Origin: Cellulophaga sp. HaHa_2_95
Lineage (GTDB): Bacteria > Bacteroidota > Bacteroidia > Flavobacteriales > Flavobacteriaceae
Direction of reading: 5' to 3'
Length of the DNA: 64,000 bases
Assembly (NCBI RefSeq): GCF_019278565.1
Contig: NZ_CP058988.1
Span: forward strand, 3,472,001 to 3,536,000
The notes beneath the pieces were generated by a model. That model was not told the origin of the DNA, did no database searches, and worked only from the letters and a program-made list of their open reading frames with translations. Within the stretch, counting starts at the first letter, position 1. Every line of letters starts with the position of its first letter. A program made the translations under genes and the position numbers. Positions 17,044 to 26,904 of this stretch are shown here, piece by piece.

Positions 17044-17733
17044 ATGAAAAAGGTAATCTTTTCAATCCTATTAGTGGGTACAAGTTTAGGTGTTAATGCA
17101 CAAAACATATTTCCCGCGAACGGAAGTGTAGGCATTGGAACTTCTAGTCCCACTACTAAACTTCAAGTAAATGAAGGTGATGTCACAATTTACGGATTAA
17201 ATACTTCTAGATATTTACGTTTTACCCAAGATAACCTTCAAGGTGGTTTTATCAATTATGATGGCACAAATAATATTTTAAATATTGGTGTTAACAATGT
17301 AAATAGTACCGATAATACAAATGATATGAATGCTATTAGTATTGCTCGTGCAAATGGCAATATAGGCATTGGAACAACAACTCCCGATATGAAATTAACT
17401 GTTAAAGGTAATATTCATGCAGAGGAAGTAAAAATAGACCTTAGTGTTCCTGCTCCTGATTATGTATTTAAAAAAGAATATAACCTAAGAACCATAGAAG
17501 ACTTAGAACAATACATAAAAGAAAATAGCCACCTACCAGAAATACCTTCGGCAAAAGAGTTTGAAGAAAACGGAGTATTGCAAGGAGAAATGGACATGAA
17601 TCTACTTAAAAAAATAGAAGAGTTAACCTTGTACATTATTCAACAAGAAAAGAAGCTCCAAAAGTTAGAAGCACTAGATGCTAAATATATTGAGCTACAA
17701 AAGCGATTAGATAAATTAGAAGCTCAAAACTAG
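17044..17733 (+). CDS. Exported tail-fibre-like protein with C-terminal coiled coil
   Basis: A 229-residue protein with a signal peptide (ending VNA-Q). It has two GIGT motifs (GSVGIGTSSPTTKLQV and GNIGIGTTTPDMKL) separated by a beta-rich region, followed by NIHAEEVKIDL and a HLPEIPSAKEFEENGV segment common in flavobacterial exported tail-fibre-like proteins. The C-terminal 50 residues (LKKIEELTLYIIQQEKKLQKLEALDAKY and onward) form a coiled coil that probably trimerises. It lies 92 bases after the repeat lipoprotein, perhaps the same transcription unit. Cell-surface structural role inferred. Confidence 0.85.
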   Translation: MKKVIFSILLVGTSLGVNAQNIFPANGSVGIGTSSPTTKLQVNEGDVTIYGLNTSRYLRFTQDNLQGGFINYDGTNNILNIGVNNVNSTDNTNDMNAISIARANGNIGIGTTTPDMKLTVKGNIHAEEVKIDLSVPAPDYVFKKEYNLRTIEDLEQYIKENSHLPEIPSAKEFEENGVLQGEMDMNLLKKIEELTLYIIQQEKKLQKLEALDAKYIELQKRLDKLEAQN

Positions 17734-17770
17734 TCAAGAATACGCAAACTAATTTATCGTATTTATATAA

Positions 17771-17795
17771 TAAACCACCTTTATAAGGTGGTTTA
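17771..17795 (+). terminator. Hairpin after the tail-fibre-like gene
   Basis: TAAACCACCTT and AAGGTGGTTTA form an 11-bp perfect stem around TAT, 37 bases after the stop. The T-run is short, so termination may be modest. Confidence 0.6.
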
Positions 17796-18204
17796 TTGGT
17801 TAGCAGTAGTATCGAATATTTCTCCTTTGAACTCCTATACTTTTACTAATTGAAAAAGACCTTAATTTGATAACAGCTTTGGGATAGTTTCTAAAGATTA
17901 ATGTACTACTTAGAAACCCAAATAACAAGACTCCACTCACTATTTATTTCAGGATATCCGTAAAGAAAAAAGAATTTGTAATTTCAAATCCGAAATTATT
18001 CTAATAACACATAAAGCATTCTTAATTGCTTTCATTACTAAGCTGCCACCAGCAATCAAAAAATCAATTCTGGGCCCTAATTATGGTCATAGATACCTTA
18101 GAAAGGTAATTGTTTCTTTCTGCTAACATATCAAAGTTGCAAACTAATAAATCAGACTAATTAAAGAGGAGGAAGAAGTACTAGGCAGGAGAACTTTTTG
18201 AACA
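17796..18204. other. Gene-free stretch before the tRNA genes
   Basis: About 400 AT-rich bases. I see no plausible coding sequence, RNA gene or long repeat. It separates the surface-protein pair from the tRNA cluster. Confidence 0.6.
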
Positions 18205-18236
18205 TAAAAAAAGCCTTCTGATTTCTCAGAAGGCTT
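18205..18236 (-). terminator. Terminator of the tRNA transcript
   Basis: AAGCCTTCTGA and TCAGAAGGCTT pair perfectly over 11 bp around a 4-base loop. Read on the minus strand the stem is followed by a T-run, immediately after the tRNA-Pro CCA end. Confidence 0.85.
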
Positions 18237-18314
18237 TGGTCGGGGTGGCAGGATTCGAACCTGCGACCTCCGCGTCCCAAACGCGGCGCGATAACCGGGC
18301 TACGCTACACCCCG
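18237..18314 (-). tRNA. tRNA-Pro (anticodon TGG)
   Basis: On the minus strand the 5' acceptor arm CGGGGTG pairs with CACCCCG, the anticodon loop is TTTGGGA with anticodon TGG between CGCG-rich stems, and the T-arm holds GGTTCGAATCC. CCA is encoded after discriminator A, then a terminator follows directly. Confidence 0.95.
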
Positions 18315-18355
18315 AGAAGTGTTGTAACACTATCTCTATCAATAATAAAAAAAAG

Positions 18356-18443
18356 CGGAGAGACAGGGATTCGAACCCTGGGTACACTTTTGATGTACGA
18401 CGATTTAGCAAACCGTTCCTTTCGGCCACTCAGGCACCTCTCC
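18356..18443 (-). tRNA. tRNA-Ser (anticodon GCT)
   Basis: On the minus strand the acceptor arm GGAGAGG pairs with TCTCTCC (one G-T pair). The anticodon loop TTGCTAA carries GCT, there is a long variable arm as expected for serine tRNA, and the T-arm has GGTTCGAATCC. CCA is not encoded. It lies 41 bases upstream of tRNA-Pro in the same orientation. Confidence 0.95.
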
Positions 18444-18543
18444 AGTAATTTCAATTATCTTGCATTTAAAATGCGGTTGCAAATGTACTTTTTAGAATAC
18501 GATATCGCAACTTTTTTTTTACTTTTTTTTCATCTATTTTCTA

Positions 18544-20592
18544 CTACTCTGGATACTCGACTCTTAGATGATAAATATTTGTTAGTTTTTGCTTCATCAC
18601 CTTCTTTATGGCTTCAATTTCCTTAAAAGTGATGTTCGCATTTAAAAACTGATTGGCGTTCATCTGTCCGCTTATTATCTTATTTACAAATTCATCAATA
18701 ATCAAGAACGTAGGATTTTTTAAACTTTTTGAAGCTGCCTCTATGGAGTCAGCCATCATCAAAATAGCTGTCTCCTTAGAAAAAGGAGTCGGTCCTGGAT
18801 ATCTAAAATCTTTTTCGTTCACCTCCCCATCAATTTCTAGTTGCTTTTTATAAAAATAATAGACCAAAGTAGTGCCGTGATGCACTCGAATGAAATCTAT
18901 AATCCGGTCAGGAAGATTATTTTTTCTAGCCAATTCAATACCTCCGATAACATGATCTATAATTATCTTCGCACTATCTATTGGCGCCAATTCATCATGC
19001 GGATTAACATTGGTAATTTGGTTTTCCGTAAAATACGTTGGATTATTCATTTTACCAATATCATGATATAAAGCCCCTACCCTAACCAGCATAGCATTTG
19101 CTCCTATCTCATTGGCTGCTGCTTCTGCCAAATTAGCCACTTGTAGAGAATGATGAAATGTCCCAGGAGCCTTATTGGATAATTCTTTTAAAAGTCTAGA
19201 ATTTGTATCAGACAGCTCTAATAAAGAAACATCAGAGACCAAACCAAATACCTTCTCGTAAATATAAATTAATGGTTGCACAAAAAGAGTGATCATCCCG
19301 TTCAATAAAAACAAGCCAAAAACTAGCCATTGGACATTATCAAGATTTCCTTCGTGAATAATATGAAACGCAAAATACGCGACAATATAAATAAGGATAA
19401 TCTGCCCCACAGAGATAAAGAGATTCGCACGCTTGTACAATTCTGAAACCGTTAGAATAGTTACAATACCAGTAATAATTTGCAAAAAAACGTACTCAAA
19501 ACTATTAGGCACTACAAAGCCTAAGATAAGCACTGCTAAAACATGTACAAACAGCCCTAAACGCGCATCAAAAAATGTTTTTAAGATCAGCGGTAAGATA
19601 CAAAGCGGAACTACAAAGACATATGCTTCATTATACTTAACCACCAAGGTGGTCACAAATACCATGATCAGTACATTGAAGAAGATAAAAGTAACTTTCG
19701 TATTATTTTTATATATGTCTTTCCTATATTTCTTTAAGAAAAGCAAAAGCATCATCAGCACCAACGCCACCAATACGGAGTAGCCAAATAAAATAAAATA
19801 GTAATTATTTGAGGTCCACAATTCTGACTCATACTCACTTTTAAGCGATGATAGAATTTTATAATTTTCAGATTCGACCACCTCTCCCTTAGCAATAATT
19901 AACTTGCCTTGATCTACAGTGCCGCGCGTATAAGACAGCTTAGAATATGCATCTTCTAATACTTTCTTAGACAATTCTCTATCCTGAAACACATTTGGCT
20001 CCACTATTTCAAAAAGCAGCCTTTGGTACTCCTTTTCTAAATTAGAAACATTGTTTCGTTTAAGAACAACATTAATAACACTATCCAAATCTTCTTTTGT
20101 AAAAAGCTGATTACTGTTAATTCTTATCTCCTCATTATTCCGAATAAGATTTATACTATTGGAAGTAGATTTAATTGCGGCATCATTTGACACTCCTTTT
20201 TCATAAAGAACATTCAATATATTTTCACCAACATCATAAAGTTTATCTTTATTTGCTGGCACTTCAGATAACCCGTCTATCAATCTTTTAAACTCAGAAG
20301 CATAAGCGGCGTATACCCCTTTTGCAATCTCCTTGTCATAAGAGTAATACGGTATTTGTCGGTTTTTAATCGCAGCTTTCTCTTTCTCTATGTCATCGTC
20401 AGACTTTTTTATAGAGAAATCTACAGGAGCATAGTAATTATCATACTGCCAAGGTTTTCCTTTTTGGAATTCATACTTAAACTTCCCTCCTTTCGGAAAG
20501 AAAAAAACAATAAGCACAGTAGAAAGTATATAGATGAAATATTTATATACGGTAGATTGATTTTTATAGAGATTATCTAAAAATGTACTCAT
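18544..20592 (-). CDS. 7TM-HD phosphohydrolase, PgpH-like c-di-AMP phosphodiesterase
   Basis: A 682-residue membrane protein: N-terminal TM helix (YFIYILSTVLIVFFFP), extracytoplasmic 7TMR-HD domain to about 260, seven TM helices to about 460, then a cytoplasmic HD domain starting at His480 (HHSLQVANLAEAA) with the HD pair at 510-511 in LYHDIGKM. This layout is PgpH of Gram-positive bacteria, which hydrolyses c-di-AMP. The start overlaps nothing and the gene is divergent from the thiolase. The domain assignment is strong; the substrate in this organism is inferred. Confidence 0.93.
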   Translation of the reverse strand: MSTFLDNLYKNQSTVYKYFIYILSTVLIVFFFPKGGKFKYEFQKGKPWQYDNYYAPVDFSIKKSDDDIEKEKAAIKNRQIPYYSYDKEIAKGVYAAYASEFKRLIDGLSEVPANKDKLYDVGENILNVLYEKGVSNDAAIKSTSNSINLIRNNEEIRINSNQLFTKEDLDSVINVVLKRNNVSNLEKEYQRLLFEIVEPNVFQDRELSKKVLEDAYSKLSYTRGTVDQGKLIIAKGEVVESENYKILSSLKSEYESELWTSNNYYFILFGYSVLVALVLMMLLLFLKKYRKDIYKNNTKVTFIFFNVLIMVFVTTLVVKYNEAYVFVVPLCILPLILKTFFDARLGLFVHVLAVLILGFVVPNSFEYVFLQIITGIVTILTVSELYKRANLFISVGQIILIYIVAYFAFHIIHEGNLDNVQWLVFGLFLLNGMITLFVQPLIYIYEKVFGLVSDVSLLELSDTNSRLLKELSNKAPGTFHHSLQVANLAEAAANEIGANAMLVRVGALYHDIGKMNNPTYFTENQITNVNPHDELAPIDSAKIIIDHVIGGIELARKNNLPDRIIDFIRVHHGTTLVYYFYKKQLEIDGEVNEKDFRYPGPTPFSKETAILMMADSIEAASKSLKNPTFLIIDEFVNKIISGQMNANQFLNANITFKEIEAIKKVMKQKLTNIYHLRVEYPE

Positions 20593-20795
20593 TAGGATTT
20601 GTTAATGTATTTCAAAAATAGAAAATATAAGCTTAACAATTGATTTTAGGAGAATTCATAAATGCTATAGGAGTAAATAAAGTAAAAACGCTGAAGAATA
20701 AGTAAAGATTAACAAGATTCACCTCCTTTTTTTAAAATCATCCCAGTTCATTGCGCTTAAATTTATTAATTTCGCACAACTAATTATTCGACAAA

Positions 20796-21971
20796 ATGAA
20801 AAAAGTAGTAATCGTATCTGCAGTGAGAACTCCTATAGGAAGTTTTATGGGTAGTTTATCCACTGTATCAGCACCAAAATTAGGCGCAACAGCAATTAAA
20901 GGCGCTTTAAATAAAATAAATTTAGACGCTTCTTTAGTAGAAGAAGTAATCATGGGTAATGTTGTTTCTGCAGGAACAGGTCAAGCTCCTGCAAGACAAG
21001 CAGCTATTTACGCTGGAATACCAAATACTGTTCCTTGTACTACTATTAATAAAGTATGTGCTTCAGGAATGAAAGCCGTAATGCAAGCTGCTCAAGCAAT
21101 TGCAATAGGCGATGCTTCTATTGTAGTAGCAGGCGGTATGGAAAACATGAGTTTAATTCCGCATTACGTGCATATGCGTAATGGCCAAAAATTTGGACCT
21201 ACTACACTTGTAGATGGGATGCAAAAAGATGGTTTAGTAGATGCTTACGATGAAAATGCTATGGGTGTTTGTGCAGATGCCTGTGCAACAAAATATGAAT
21301 TCTCTAGAGAGGATCAAGATAATTACGCTATACAATCTTACAATAGATCTTCTGAGGCATGGGAAAAAGGTAAATTCAACAATGAAATTGTTCCTGTAGA
21401 AGTACCTCAACGTCGTGGTGAACCTACAATAGTAAATCAAGACGAAGAGTATAAGAACGTAAGAATGGATAAAATTCCATCACTTAGACCTGCTTTTACA
21501 AAAGACGGTACGGTAACCGCTGCAAATGCTTCTACGATCAATGATGGCGCTGCTGCCTTAGTACTAATGAGTGAAGAAAAAGCAAAGGAATTGAACGTAA
21601 CACCTTTAGCGACTATTATAGGATATGCTGATGCTGCCCACGAACCAGAATGGTTTACTACAGCACCTGCCAAAGCACTTCCTAAAGCTTTAGATAAAGC
21701 CAATATTACTATCAAAGATGTTGATTACTTTGAATTTAACGAAGCATTTTCTGTTGTTGGCTTAGCAAATATGAAATTATTAGGCCTTACGGATAAAAAC
21801 GTCAACGTAAATGGCGGCGCTGTCTCATTAGGACATCCTTTAGGCTGCTCTGGCGCAAGAATCTTAGTTACCCTAATAAATGTCTTAGAACAACAAAATG
21901 GGACCACAGGAGCTGCTGCTATTTGCAACGGTGGGGGTGGTGCTTCAGCTATTGTAATCAAAAGAAATTAA
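20796..21971 (+). CDS. Acetyl-CoA C-acetyltransferase (thiolase)
   Basis: A 391-residue thiolase that condenses or cleaves acetyl-CoA units. The acyl-binding Cys88 is in NKVCASGMKAV, the catalytic His lies in GGAVSLGHPLGCSGARI, and the second Cys is in the C-terminal CNGGGGAS. Length is standard for the family. It heads a short unit with the NlpC/P60 gene 18 bases downstream, which is not obviously metabolically related. Whether it serves biosynthesis or beta-oxidation cannot be told from the sequence. Confidence 0.96.
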   Translation: MKKVVIVSAVRTPIGSFMGSLSTVSAPKLGATAIKGALNKINLDASLVEEVIMGNVVSAGTGQAPARQAAIYAGIPNTVPCTTINKVCASGMKAVMQAAQAIAIGDASIVVAGGMENMSLIPHYVHMRNGQKFGPTTLVDGMQKDGLVDAYDENAMGVCADACATKYEFSREDQDNYAIQSYNRSSEAWEKGKFNNEIVPVEVPQRRGEPTIVNQDEEYKNVRMDKIPSLRPAFTKDGTVTAANASTINDGAAALVLMSEEKAKELNVTPLATIIGYADAAHEPEWFTTAPAKALPKALDKANITIKDVDYFEFNEAFSVVGLANMKLLGLTDKNVNVNGGAVSLGHPLGCSGARILVTLINVLEQQNGTTGAAAICNGGGGASAIVIKRN

Positions 21972-21989
21972 TCATCAGCAGACGAAACT

Positions 21990-22742
21990 ATGCAATACGG
22001 CATATGCCCTCTTAGTGTTGTTCCTGTACGATTAAATCCTGAAGATACCAGCGAATTAATAAGTCAGTTACTTTATGGCGATTACTATAAAGTAATTGAC
22101 ACTCGTAAATTTTGGAGTAAGATCAGGATCGCTTATGATGGTTGTGAGGGCTGGATCAGCAACTTACAATTAAGATTTATCACCGAAGAGGAATACACAG
22201 CTATTGCTGCTAAAAAAGACCATGTATACGCCAATGATCTGGTTTCTTTTGTAGCGACACCAGAAAATGCGCTGATACCTGTGCTTTTAGGAGCCACCAT
22301 AAGCAATGCTGCATTATTACAACATACCTTTGAAGGAAGTGCTACGGTAAAATCTTCTAACAAAAATAATCTAATTGAAGTTGCATTACTGTACCTAAAC
22401 GCACCATATGTATGGGGAGGAACTACTCCCTTTGGAATAGACAGTTCTGGCTTTACACAAATGGTCTATAAAATTAATGGCCATAACTTACTCAGAACCG
22501 CTGGCCAGCAAGCTACGCAAGGTGAAGCATTAAGTTTTATTGAGGAAAGTGAAGCTGGCGATTTAGCCTTTTTTGACACCAATGAAGGGATCATTAACCA
22601 TGTGGGTATCATCATGCAAAATAATTATATCATTCACGTAAGTGGCACAGTAAGGATTGATCGTATAGACCATACCGGTATTTTTAATACTGATACAAAA
22701 ACCTACACGCACAAGCTAAGAGTAATCAAAAAAATATTTTAA
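21990..22742 (+). CDS. SH3-NlpC/P60 protein with catalytic Cys replaced by Ser
   Basis: A 250-residue protein without a clear signal peptide. The N-terminal 120 residues contain a bacterial SH3-like segment (QLLYGDYYKVI and GCEGWISNLQL). The C-terminal half is an NlpC/P60 fold (APYVWGGTTPFGIDSSGFTQ, EAGDLAFFD, INHVGIIM, YIIHVSG). Family members normally have D-C-S-G at the nucleophile; here it is Asp151-Ser152-Ser153-Gly154, codon AGT at 22443-22445. The His of NHVG is retained. The enzyme is therefore probably not a standard cysteine peptidase. It lies 18 bases after the thiolase. Confidence 0.88.
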   Translation: MQYGICPLSVVPVRLNPEDTSELISQLLYGDYYKVIDTRKFWSKIRIAYDGCEGWISNLQLRFITEEEYTAIAAKKDHVYANDLVSFVATPENALIPVLLGATISNAALLQHTFEGSATVKSSNKNNLIEVALLYLNAPYVWGGTTPFGIDSSGFTQMVYKINGHNLLRTAGQQATQGEALSFIEESEAGDLAFFDTNEGIINHVGIIMQNNYIIHVSGTVRIDRIDHTGIFNTDTKTYTHKLRVIKKIF

Positions 22743-22772
22743 ACATATATCTTCTGATTAATTAAGAGCAAT

Positions 22773-22807
22773 AAAAAAGCCTTTACATGATTTGTAAAGG
22801 CTTTTTA
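22773..22807. terminator. Bidirectional terminator between the NlpC/P60 and TPR genes
   Basis: AAAAAGCCTTTACA and TGTAAAGGCTTTTT form a 14-bp stem with A- and T-runs on both sides, so it can serve the convergent genes at both sides. Confidence 0.88.
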
Positions 22808-22828
22808 TATTATTAGTAGCACAATGAA

Positions 22829-24091
22829 TTATTCACCAATCAACTTCTTTAATCTCATGAAGTTTTCATTATCACCTAAAGCTCCATAAATATTCTTTAA
22901 TTGCTCTAAGATTCCTTGATTATCTGGATTTAATTTTAAAGCTTGCTCTAAGATATCAGCACCCTTTTGAAACAATCCATCTTTTTTCTTTTTAAGCTCA
23001 TCGTATTTTGCGATATCGGCTCTAGAATTCCCTAAAGAATTCATAGAATCTATCATTCCGTTTCCTTCGTTTACATACGTTGTAGATAAGTTTAATTGTG
23101 CATTTACATAACCAGGGTTTATTTCTAAAGCTCTATTATATGCAGCTCTTGCATCTTCAATATTACCTTGCTCCATATTAACAACACCAATATTGTAAAA
23201 CAAATCTGCGTTATCTGGCTGTAAGGCTGTAGCTTCTGCCATTAAAGACTTAAACTTATCTTTATCTCCTAATTTGAAATAAAGATTAGCTTCATTTAAA
23301 ATTAAGTTTACATCTTCTGGATCATTTGCACGTGCATCTTTATATGCACCTAACGCTTTATCATCCTGACCTAATTGCGTATAAATTAAGGCGATATTTT
23401 TAATAATTTCAGAACTCTTAGAAGGACTTTTCTCTTCCTTAGGATCTTTGTATGTCTTAGACTTTACCATAAGATCTCTTTGAGTCTTATCCATTTCTTC
23501 AGTTTCACCAGTAGCTACATTAACCGCCGTGTACTTAACTTCAGAACCATCATATCCTAAGTCTTTAAGTTCATTATAGTACGTTAAAGCCTGCTCATAC
23601 TCTCCACCATTCACAGCACTACTTGCTGCATAGTACAAATAAACAGTATCTTTTGGACTCAATTGGTAGCCCATGTACAGTTTTTCTGCTGCTGGTTTGT
23701 ATTGCTTATTGTTGTTATCTTCAACAGCAGCATTAATTAAATCTGCTGTCATTCCTGATAATTTTTGCTTTGATTCTACTGTATATTTAGCTTTCCCTGA
23801 CGCTTCTTCCGTAGCAATAGCTTCTTTATAAGACTCAATAGCTGTATTAAATGCACTTGCATCTCCTTTTTTTGCAAGCATAGCAAAAGTTTCTCCTTTT
23901 AAGAAGTGATACTGTGCTTTCATTTTATCATCTGCACCACCTATTAAAGAGGAAGCACTTTCTAAGGCAGTTTTAGCTTCAGCTGCACTACCTGATTTTA
24001 ATGCTTTTTCTGCAGTTTTTAACTCGTTCTTCTGCGAGAATGCTACCATTGTGCAAGACATTGCAGCTGCTATAAATAATCTAGTTTTCAT
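22829..24091 (-). CDS. Exported tetratricopeptide-repeat protein
   Basis: A 420-residue protein with a signal peptide (MKTRLFIAAAMSCTMVAFSQK). The N-terminal half carries irregular TPR-like helices (KTALESASSL, TAIESYKEAIA, QALTYYNELK). The C-terminal half has clearer TPRs (IALIYTQLGQDDKALGAYKDARANDP, NIGVVNMEQGNIEDARAAYNRALEINPG, ADILEQALKLNPDN). It starts 25 bases after gyrA stops, on the same strand, so the two are probably co-transcribed. It is a periplasmic scaffold or assembly factor by analogy; no specific function can be assigned. Confidence 0.9.
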   Translation of the reverse strand: MKTRLFIAAAMSCTMVAFSQKNELKTAEKALKSGSAAEAKTALESASSLIGGADDKMKAQYHFLKGETFAMLAKKGDASAFNTAIESYKEAIATEEASGKAKYTVESKQKLSGMTADLINAAVEDNNNKQYKPAAEKLYMGYQLSPKDTVYLYYAASSAVNGGEYEQALTYYNELKDLGYDGSEVKYTAVNVATGETEEMDKTQRDLMVKSKTYKDPKEEKSPSKSSEIIKNIALIYTQLGQDDKALGAYKDARANDPEDVNLILNEANLYFKLGDKDKFKSLMAEATALQPDNADLFYNIGVVNMEQGNIEDARAAYNRALEINPGYVNAQLNLSTTYVNEGNGMIDSMNSLGNSRADIAKYDELKKKKDGLFQKGADILEQALKLNPDNQGILEQLKNIYGALGDNENFMRLKKLIGE

Positions 24092-24116
24092 TTTTAATAT
24101 AATTTTAATTTAGTGT

Positions 24117-26648
24117 TTATTCTTCAGTTTCAGTATCCTCAGTATCAATTGCCGTGCCATTCTCCGGATCTACATCCAAATCATTCACATCTAGCTCATC
24201 TACAGCATCTTCGTCTTTCATGACTTTTGCCACAGCTGCGATAGAATCTTTACCTTTTATATTGATCAATCTAACTCCTTGTGTAGCTCTACCCATAACA
24301 CGTAGATCTTCAACACTCATTCTAATAGCAATACCCGATTTATTGATAATCATTAAATCATCAGAATCAGATACATTTTTAATAGCTACTAAACCTCCTG
24401 TTTTTTCAGTAATAGAAATTGTTTTAACTCCTTTACCTCCTCTATTTGTCACTCTATAGTCTTCAATACTTGAACGCTTACCATACCCTTTTTCAGAAAC
24501 TACAAGAATCTCTTCTTCAAAGTTATGTACAGATACCATTCCTATTACCTCATCATCATCGCTAGCCAAAGTAACCCCTCTAACCCCTGAAGCATTTCTA
24601 CCCATTGGCCTTGTTTTACTTTCTTCAAAACGAATAGCCTTACCTGATTTAAGTCCTAAGAATATTTCACTAGTACCTGTAGTAAGTTTAGCTTCTAACA
24701 ACTCATCATCTTCTCTAATTCCAATAGCATTAATACCGTTTTGACGTGGTCTAGAATATTGCTCTAAAGAAGTTTTCTTTACAATACCTTTCTTAGTCGC
24801 CATAATCACAAAGTGACTATTTACATATTCTTCATCTTTTAAATCTTGCGTACAGATGAATGCTTTTACTTTATCATCACTTTCAATACTAATTAAGTTT
24901 TGAATGGCTCTACCTTTTGATGATTTACTTCCTTCAGGAATCTCATAAACACGCATCCAGAAACATTTTCCTTTCTGAGTAAAGAATAACATATACTGGT
25001 GGTTGGTACCCACAAATAAATGCTCTAAGAAATCTTCATTTCTAGTAGAAGATGCTTTTTGACCAACTCCTCCTCTATTTTGTGTTTTGTACTCAGAAAG
25101 CGCTGTTCTTTTAATATAACCTGCATGAGAAATAGTAATTACTACTTGCTCATCCGGAATCATATCTTCCATACTAAGATCACCACCTGCAAAGTTTATT
25201 TCAGAACGTCTGTCATCACCATACTTAGCTTTTACTTCCGCTAATTCTTCTTTGATGATTTCCATTCTACGCTCTTTACGCGCAAGAATATCTTTTAAAT
25301 CTTCTATAGTCTTTTTAATCTCATCGTATTCCGCACGTAACTTGTCTTGTTCCAGACCTGTCAATTGGCGTAAACGCATCTCAACGATTGCTTTTGCCTG
25401 AATTTCTGTCAGTTTAAAGCGTTCCATTAAGTTTGTTCTCGCTTCATCTGCATTAGAAGAGGCTCTTATAATAGCGATAACCTCATCTATATTATCAGAA
25501 GCAATAATCAAACCTTCTAAGATATGTGCCCTATCTTCTGCTTTTTTAAGCTCAAATTCTGTTCTACGAACTACCACTTCATGTCTATGCTCTACGAAAT
25601 AATGAATCATTTCTTTCACATTCAACATCTGCGGTCTTCCATTAACTAGCGCAATGTTATTAACACTAAAAGAAGACTGAAGCGCTGTATACTTATATAA
25701 GGTATTTAAAACAATATTAGGAATAGCGTCTCTTTTTAAGATGTAAACGATACGCATACCGTTTCTATCAGACTCATCTCTAATGGTAGAAATTCCTTCT
25801 ATTTTCTTATCATTAACAAGATCGGCAGTCTTTTTAATCATATCTGCCTTGTTTACCTGATAAGGAATCTCGGTAACAATGATACACTCACGTCCTTGAA
25901 CCTCTTCAAAAGACGCTTTTGCACGCATTACCACACGCCCTCTACCGGTATGAAAAGCTTCTTTGACACCATCATAGCCGTAAATAATTCCTCCCGTAGG
26001 AAAATCTGGCGCCTTTATATGGGTGATTAACTCATCAATCGTAATATCATTATTTTCAATATAAGCTATGGTACCATCTACAACTTCTGTTAGGTTATGA
26101 GGAGGCATATTTGTTGCCATACCTACTGCAATACCAGAAGCACCATTTACCAATAAATTTGGAATTCTAGTAGGTAATACTTTAGGTTCCTGTAAAGAAT
26201 CATCAAAGTTTAATTGATGATCTACGGTATCTTTATCTATATCTGCCAACATGTCGTCAGCAATCTTACGCATACGCGCCTCTGTATAACGCATTGCTGC
26301 CGGGCTATCTCCATCAATAGAGCCAAAGTTACCCTGACCATCTACAAGCATATAACGCAAGCTCCATTCCTGAGCCATACGCACCATAGAGTCATAAACA
26401 GAAGTATCACCATGAGGGTGGTACTTACCTAAAACCTCACCCACGATACGTGCAGATTTCTTATGAGCACTTGTTGAACGAACACCTAATTCGTACATTC
26501 CAAATAAAACTCTTCTATGTACTGGTTTTAAACCATCCCTAACATCAGGTAACGCACGTGACACAATGACCGACATTGAATAATCAATGTAAGCGGATTT
26601 CATTTCATCATCTATGTTGATAGGAATTAATTTTTCTCCTTCTGCCAT
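24117..26648 (-). CDS. gyrA: DNA gyrase subunit A
   Basis: An 843-residue type IIA topoisomerase subunit that introduces negative supercoils with GyrB. The catalytic Tyr121 lies in AAMRYTEARM. The quinolone region reads YHPHGDTSVYD, with Thr82 at the position of E. coli Ser83 and Asp86 as E. coli Asp87. The C-terminal beta-pinwheel contains a GyrA box-like QNRGGVG. The acidic tail (DEDAVDELDVNDLDVDPENG) is normal for the group. It is divergent from clpC. Confidence 0.98.
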   Translation of the reverse strand: MAEGEKLIPINIDDEMKSAYIDYSMSVIVSRALPDVRDGLKPVHRRVLFGMYELGVRSTSAHKKSARIVGEVLGKYHPHGDTSVYDSMVRMAQEWSLRYMLVDGQGNFGSIDGDSPAAMRYTEARMRKIADDMLADIDKDTVDHQLNFDDSLQEPKVLPTRIPNLLVNGASGIAVGMATNMPPHNLTEVVDGTIAYIENNDITIDELITHIKAPDFPTGGIIYGYDGVKEAFHTGRGRVVMRAKASFEEVQGRECIIVTEIPYQVNKADMIKKTADLVNDKKIEGISTIRDESDRNGMRIVYILKRDAIPNIVLNTLYKYTALQSSFSVNNIALVNGRPQMLNVKEMIHYFVEHRHEVVVRRTEFELKKAEDRAHILEGLIIASDNIDEVIAIIRASSNADEARTNLMERFKLTEIQAKAIVEMRLRQLTGLEQDKLRAEYDEIKKTIEDLKDILARKERRMEIIKEELAEVKAKYGDDRRSEINFAGGDLSMEDMIPDEQVVITISHAGYIKRTALSEYKTQNRGGVGQKASSTRNEDFLEHLFVGTNHQYMLFFTQKGKCFWMRVYEIPEGSKSSKGRAIQNLISIESDDKVKAFICTQDLKDEEYVNSHFVIMATKKGIVKKTSLEQYSRPRQNGINAIGIREDDELLEAKLTTGTSEIFLGLKSGKAIRFEESKTRPMGRNASGVRGVTLASDDDEVIGMVSVHNFEEEILVVSEKGYGKRSSIEDYRVTNRGGKGVKTISITEKTGGLVAIKNVSDSDDLMIINKSGIAIRMSVEDLRVMGRATQGVRLINIKGKDSIAAVAKVMKDEDAVDELDVNDLDVDPENGTAIDTEDTETEE

Positions 26649-26904
26649 TTTAAAATCTTATATTATTTACTAGGTTAAAAAACATGCCAATATACAGAAA
26701 ATCGAAGCTATCAATACAATTCTTTCATAGTTTATTTAAGAATTTATCAACAGTTTACACGATAGTGTTATTAATAAAATGAATTGCCATTAGTTGTGAA
26801 TGTATGTTTTTTTCCGTCTATTAGATATAATTTATCGAATATAGGAACAGTATTTGTTATTGTTTCAGATAGATTTAGTATTTTTAATGTTGAAAGGAAT
26901 ATAT

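Noticed and set aside
17796..18204. Possible remnant of a mobile element in the gene-free stretch
   Set aside because: No terminal repeats, integrase or transposase fragments could be found by reading it in either direction.
18226..18448. ORFs of about 70 codons on both strands across the tRNAs
   Set aside because: They are translations of the tRNA-Pro and tRNA-Ser genes.
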